Below, piece after piece: positions 44,222 to 47,429 of a stretch of 47,429 nt of DNA. Each line of letters starts with the position of its first letter. Positions within the stretch are counted from its first letter, which is position 1. This DNA comes from Candidatus Jettenia ecosi (GTDB lineage: Bacteria > Planctomycetota > Brocadiia > Brocadiales > Brocadiaceae). The stretch is taken from positions 1 to 47,429 of the forward strand of contig SULG01000019.1 in assembly GCA_005524015.1 (NCBI GenBank), given 5' to 3'. Made by a program: the position numbers and the translations under genes. The notes under the pieces were generated by a model, which was not told where the DNA came from, did not search any database, and saw nothing but the letters and a program-made list of their open reading frames with translations.

Positions 44222-45050
44222 TTATTTACGATTTGGTCTTTTACATAGATTTTGCCATTTTTTAATTATTATTAGTTTCTTTGGCCTTGTTTTGACAGGA
44301 ATGCCTCTGGCATTTAGAGGCTATGATTGGGCAAGATGGCTATATGAGCTATTAGGGGGATACCCAACAGCGGGATTCATCCATAGGATTTGTGCTTTGG
44401 TTACATTTTTTGCAGCATTTATCCATTTTATCTATCTTTTTTATAACGTTTCTGTCCAAAAGAAAAAAGGTTTCTTTTGGGGGCCAAACTCCTTACTTAT
44501 ACAGCCAAGAGACATCTTTGATATTATTGGAGATATAAAGTGGTTCCTCGGTCTTGGCAAGCGCCCGAATTTTGATAGATGGATATACTGGGAGAAGTTT
44601 GAATATCTGTCGCTTATGTGGGGTACTCTTGTGATGGCTGTTACCGGGTTAATTCTTTGGTTCCCAGTGCAATTCACAAAAATTATCCCTGTTTCTGTTG
44701 CAAGTATTATAGACCTTCCTGGTATAGCGCTGATTATCCATAGATACGAAGCTATCCTCGCAGCTGGATTTATTTTCACTATTCACTTTTTCCATACTCA
44801 CTTGCTTCCTGAAAAAATGCCAGTTGATGAATCTATCTTTACCGGGAAAATAACTGAAGAAGAATTTAAACATGAACGCTTAAACCAGTTTAACAGACTT
44901 GAAAAACAGCAGCAATTAGAGAATTTAAAGGTTGCCCCGTCATCTCTTTTCGTAAGTTTTCTAACCAGACTTTTTGCAGTTCCCGTTTTGATTACCGGAC
45001 TTATCGTGACAGGCCTTATGTTCTCAGCGCTTCTTGTTTGGGCTTTATGA
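44202..45050 (+). CDS. Membrane cytochrome b, formate-dehydrogenase-gamma/b561-like
   Basis: This roughly 282-residue membrane protein has four to five helices with histidines positioned for two b hemes: LLHRFCHF on helix 1, IHRICALVTFFAAFIHFIY on helix 2, and HRYEAILAAGFIFTIHFFHTHLLPE on a later helix. The helix LMWGTLVMAVTGLILWFP is typical of the FdnI/thiosulfate-reductase cytochrome b group. Such proteins oxidise or reduce quinones on behalf of a partner cytochrome. The start at 44202 follows GAAAGGGG and overlaps the heptaheme gene; ATG 44205 is an alternative and a TTG at 44166 is less likely. An additional pair of C-terminal helices ends the chain. Confidence 0.85.
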   Translation: MMKSNINYLRFGLLHRFCHFLIIISFFGLVLTGMPLAFRGYDWARWLYELLGGYPTAGFIHRICALVTFFAAFIHFIYLFYNVSVQKKKGFFWGPNSLLIQPRDIFDIIGDIKWFLGLGKRPNFDRWIYWEKFEYLSLMWGTLVMAVTGLILWFPVQFTKIIPVSVASIIDLPGIALIIHRYEAILAAGFIFTIHFFHTHLLPEKMPVDESIFTGKITEEEFKHERLNQFNRLEKQQQLENLKVAPSSLFVSFLTRLFAVPVLITGLIVTGLMFSALLVWAL

Positions 45051-45159
45051 TTACAGATTTAGTAATACATCCATAAAGTTCGTATGAATAGCAAGCTATA
45101 GCTGTTAAGTCTAAAATAGGTTTTTAAAGTACGTCAAGTGCTTTTATAAAGGTGTAATT

Positions 45160-46554
45160 ATGACTTACAGAATTTTAATTGCAGATGACGAAGAGCGTAT
45201 GAGAAGAGTGCTTGCCATGGTCTTTGATGAAATGAGAGATGTAAAAGTTGTTACTTCAAGTGATTATGTAACAACTATGGATTATTTAGATAAAGAACGT
45301 TTTCATCTGTTAATTACAGATCTGAAAGTACAAGAAGTGGGAAGGCTTGAGTTTTTAAGAGCAATTAAAAGCAAAACACCTGAACTTCCTATCATCGTTT
45401 TGTCCGCATACGGTTCCGTAGAATCAGTAATTGATGTAATGAAAGAAGGAGTATTTGATTATCTTACAACTCCTTTTGAGAATGAGATACTTAAGCTAGC
45501 GGTAAAGAGGGCCTTGCGCATGAGTAGTTTAGCTATTGAAAATAAAAACTTACGCCAGGCACTCGAGTCTCAATATAATTTCTCAAATATCATTGGTAAT
45601 TCCCCGGCAGTTACTGATGCTTTGAGACTGGTTGGAGAAGTATCCAAGACTGATTCAACAGTATTAATTACTGGAGAAAGTGGCACGGGAAAAGAGTTAA
45701 TTGCACGTGCAATTCACTACAATAGTAACAGAGCCGGAGGACCTCTCATTACGCTGAATTGCGCTGCGATACCTGAAAATTTACTTGAGAGTGAATTATT
45801 CGGATATGAGAAGGGCGCATTCACCAGTGCTGAAAAGACTAAAAAGGGGCGTTTTGAGTTAGCTGCCGGAGGCACTTTCTTTTTGGACGAAATATCGGAG
45901 ATGAGTGCAGCCATCCAGGCGAAAGTATTACGTATTATTGAGTCTAAAGAATTAGAACGTCTTGGCGGTACCGAAACAATTAAAGTTGATATTCGGATTA
46001 TTTGTGCTACCAATAAAAACTTGGAAGATTTGGTGCGGCTCGGTAAATTTCGAGAGGATTTATATTATCGAATAAGCGTCTTTCCAATTACTTTATTACC
46101 ATTAAGAGAAAGAACCGAAGATATTATTCCATTAAGCAAACACTTTTTGAGACGTTTTTCAGTAAAAATGGGGAAAGCGCCAATTTCTCTCAGTAAAGAA
46201 GTAGAAAAACTCCTTATCCAGCATAAATGGGAAGGTAATATTAGAGAATTGCAAAATGCTATTGAAAGAGCGGTGATTCTCTGTAAAAGTAATGTAATCA
46301 TGCCTGAACATCTACCAACATCTCTTATTAGAGGGTCATATTTCCCTGCAAAAGATAAATTCCAAACATCAGATAATACCACGGTTCAATTTGATATTCC
46401 TCCTCATGGCTTATCTCTGGATGCTTTAGAGAAACAATTAGTAACGCAGGCACTTGAAAAGAGTAAAAATAATAAGACAAAAGCTGCTAAACTATTAGGG
46501 TTAACAAGAGGAACATTCCGGTATAGATTACAAAAATATGGTTTATCAAATTAG
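45160..46554 (+). CDS. NtrC-type sigma-54-dependent response regulator with altered receiver and GAFTSA loop
   Basis: This 464-residue activator has three domains. The receiver (1-120) keeps Asp9/Asp10 and the phospho-acceptor Asp54 (LLITDLKV), but the conserved lysine of KPF is Thr104 (YLTTPFENE). The AAA+ domain has Walker A GESGTGKE (172-179), the sigma-54-contacting loop as GAFTSA (219-224) instead of GAFTGA, and Walker B GGTFFLDE (237-244). The C-terminal Fis-type helix-turn-helix has NNKTKAAKLLGLTRGTFRYRL. It would switch on sigma-54 promoters. No sensor kinase is adjacent. It is 109 bases after the cytochrome b gene and may control that operon. Confidence 0.93.
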   Translation: MTYRILIADDEERMRRVLAMVFDEMRDVKVVTSSDYVTTMDYLDKERFHLLITDLKVQEVGRLEFLRAIKSKTPELPIIVLSAYGSVESVIDVMKEGVFDYLTTPFENEILKLAVKRALRMSSLAIENKNLRQALESQYNFSNIIGNSPAVTDALRLVGEVSKTDSTVLITGESGTGKELIARAIHYNSNRAGGPLITLNCAAIPENLLESELFGYEKGAFTSAEKTKKGRFELAAGGTFFLDEISEMSAAIQAKVLRIIESKELERLGGTETIKVDIRIICATNKNLEDLVRLGKFREDLYYRISVFPITLLPLRERTEDIIPLSKHFLRRFSVKMGKAPISLSKEVEKLLIQHKWEGNIRELQNAIERAVILCKSNVIMPEHLPTSLIRGSYFPAKDKFQTSDNTTVQFDIPPHGLSLDALEKQLVTQALEKSKNNKTKAAKLLGLTRGTFRYRLQKYGLSN

Positions 46555-46847
46555 TAATGGTTGATAACAACCATTTTGGTGCCTGCTCTTTGAGACTGTA
46601 GAATTCCAAATAAGAACTTTATTAGATACTGAATATTAGAAATCAATCCTAATATATTGGATGATTACAGCCATAGTTTCTGGATAAGAAAGTATATAAT
46701 ATAAGATAACATATCGTTCTAATATATTGAAAATGGGTGGTTTATGTAGTGTCAGCTTATATATTTTTGTTTGGTATAGATTATGCTACGCTTCAAGTGA
46801 TTGTCCATTTATCTTTTGATAGTGTTATTTATGAAAGGGGATGAATT

Positions 46848-47393
46848 ATGGTTAAGAAGGGCCTTTATTTTGCAACTGGTATGTTATGTATATTTGTTTC
46901 TATAACTCAATCTGTTTTTGCCGCATGGGATAAACCTTGTGATAAAAGACAGATCTTAGAAGCATATTGGTGTGATGCGTGTAAAGATGTTCGGGAGTTT
47001 AATGAGTGTTCCGAGATAGGGTATATTTGGGATTTTGCAAAGCACCGTGCTGAAGGAGATAAGACGCATACTGATCTGCCAACATGTTGGGCATGCCAAA
47101 AAATTGCATACAGTTGCGTTAATACCAATTGTAAGAAATATGGTGTGTGTTTGCCTGCTCCTGGTGCTTGTGATGAATGTGGTGATGATATCACCAGTAA
47201 AAAGGTTTGGTCAAGGACGTTATTTAAATGTTCTAAATGTGGTAAAGAAAGTCCAGAGCCAGGTAAAGGTTTCACGACTATGAAAGGAAGATATGCGCCT
47301 CAAATTGAGAAATCTGGCGATTGTGAGACTTGTGGTGTACCTCTTGAAATAGTTTGTACTAAATCTGGTACTTGTCCACATGTTGGTAAGTAG
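46848..47393 (+). CDS. Exported cysteine-rich protein of unknown function
   Basis: This 181-residue protein has a clear signal peptide ending in SVFAAW at about residue 26. The mature chain contains 17 cysteines, mostly as CxxC pairs: CDAC, CWAC, CVNTNC, CDEC, CSKC and CETC. No CxxCH is present, so it is not a cytochrome; zinc-ribbon folds, disulfide-bonded knots or iron-sulfur centres are possible. I do not recognise its family. GAAAGGGGATGAATT provides the ribosome-binding site for ATG 46848. The 293-base gap upstream separates it from the sigma-54 regulator and holds nothing recognised. Confidence 0.8.
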   Translation: MVKKGLYFATGMLCIFVSITQSVFAAWDKPCDKRQILEAYWCDACKDVREFNECSEIGYIWDFAKHRAEGDKTHTDLPTCWACQKIAYSCVNTNCKKYGVCLPAPGACDECGDDITSKKVWSRTLFKCSKCGKESPEPGKGFTTMKGRYAPQIEKSGDCETCGVPLEIVCTKSGTCPHVGK

Positions 47394-47429
47394 TTGTATT
47401 TTATATTTTGTAGCTATAGCTTAACTGTA

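Overview
The window looks like a chromosomal segment from a low-GC anammox planctomycete (Brocadiales, in the Kuenenia/Brocadia/Jettenia range). This is inferred from gene content, not from a database hit: an Rh-type ammonium channel fused to an extracytoplasmic domain, a nitrate/nitrite-type (type II DMSO reductase family) molybdoenzyme operon, several multiheme c-type cytochromes, and planctomycete-like glycan enzymes, all in AT-rich DNA. I see no rRNA, tRNA, CRISPR array, complete insertion sequence or prophage.

Layout. 1-4.6 kb: a pyruvate-kinase C-terminal-like protein, a double-domain SagB-type oxidoreductase, an exported rhodanese and a MoeB/ThiF-type adenylyltransferase. 4.15-7.9 kb: a strong promoter, a class I cyclic-di-GMP (GEMM) riboswitch with a terminator, then an exported STN/HEAT-repeat protein and a secreted subtilase. 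7.9-8.4 kb: a 434-bp non-coding element with perfect 22-bp inverted ends. 8.4-19.6 kb, all on the minus strand: an MFS transporter, three GT4-type glycosyltransferases, a GT9 heptosyltransferase, a FAD/Rieske oxidoreductase and a glycogen-debranching-type glucosidase. 20-24 kb: a cupin/SHOCT lipoprotein and the Rh fusion. 24.2-25.7 kb: a half-size GDT1 transporter, a small membrane protein and trpC. 25.9-26.7 kb: thioredoxin and a ferredoxin-thioredoxin-reductase-like protein. 26.9-32.3 kb: a four-gene molybdoenzyme operon in the order alpha, beta, heme-b gamma, chaperone. 32.4-36.4 kb: archaemetzincin, a CbiM/CbiN-like mini protein, a zinc-ribbon protein, a second GT9 enzyme and a deoxyhypusine-synthase-like protein. 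36.4-41.8 kb: a probable replication-origin region, dnaA, an M24 peptidase and accB-accC. 42.3-46.6 kb: two multiheme cytochromes with non-standard heme motifs, a membrane cytochrome b and a sigma-54 activator with an altered receiver. 46.8-47.4 kb: a cysteine-rich exported protein.

How the parts fit. The molybdoenzyme operon and the cytochrome c/c/b operon are two redox modules that could link quinones, nitrogen oxides and soluble cytochromes. The Rh channel would handle or sense ammonium. The thioredoxin/FTR pair links low-potential ferredoxin to thiol control. The riboswitch suggests that a second messenger controls a secreted protease and its partner. The minus-strand glycan cluster suggests storage-glucan or cell-surface sugar metabolism. 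Start codons were moved from the longest possible reading frame wherever a clear Shine-Dalgarno sequence pointed to an internal ATG; each case is noted in the entry.
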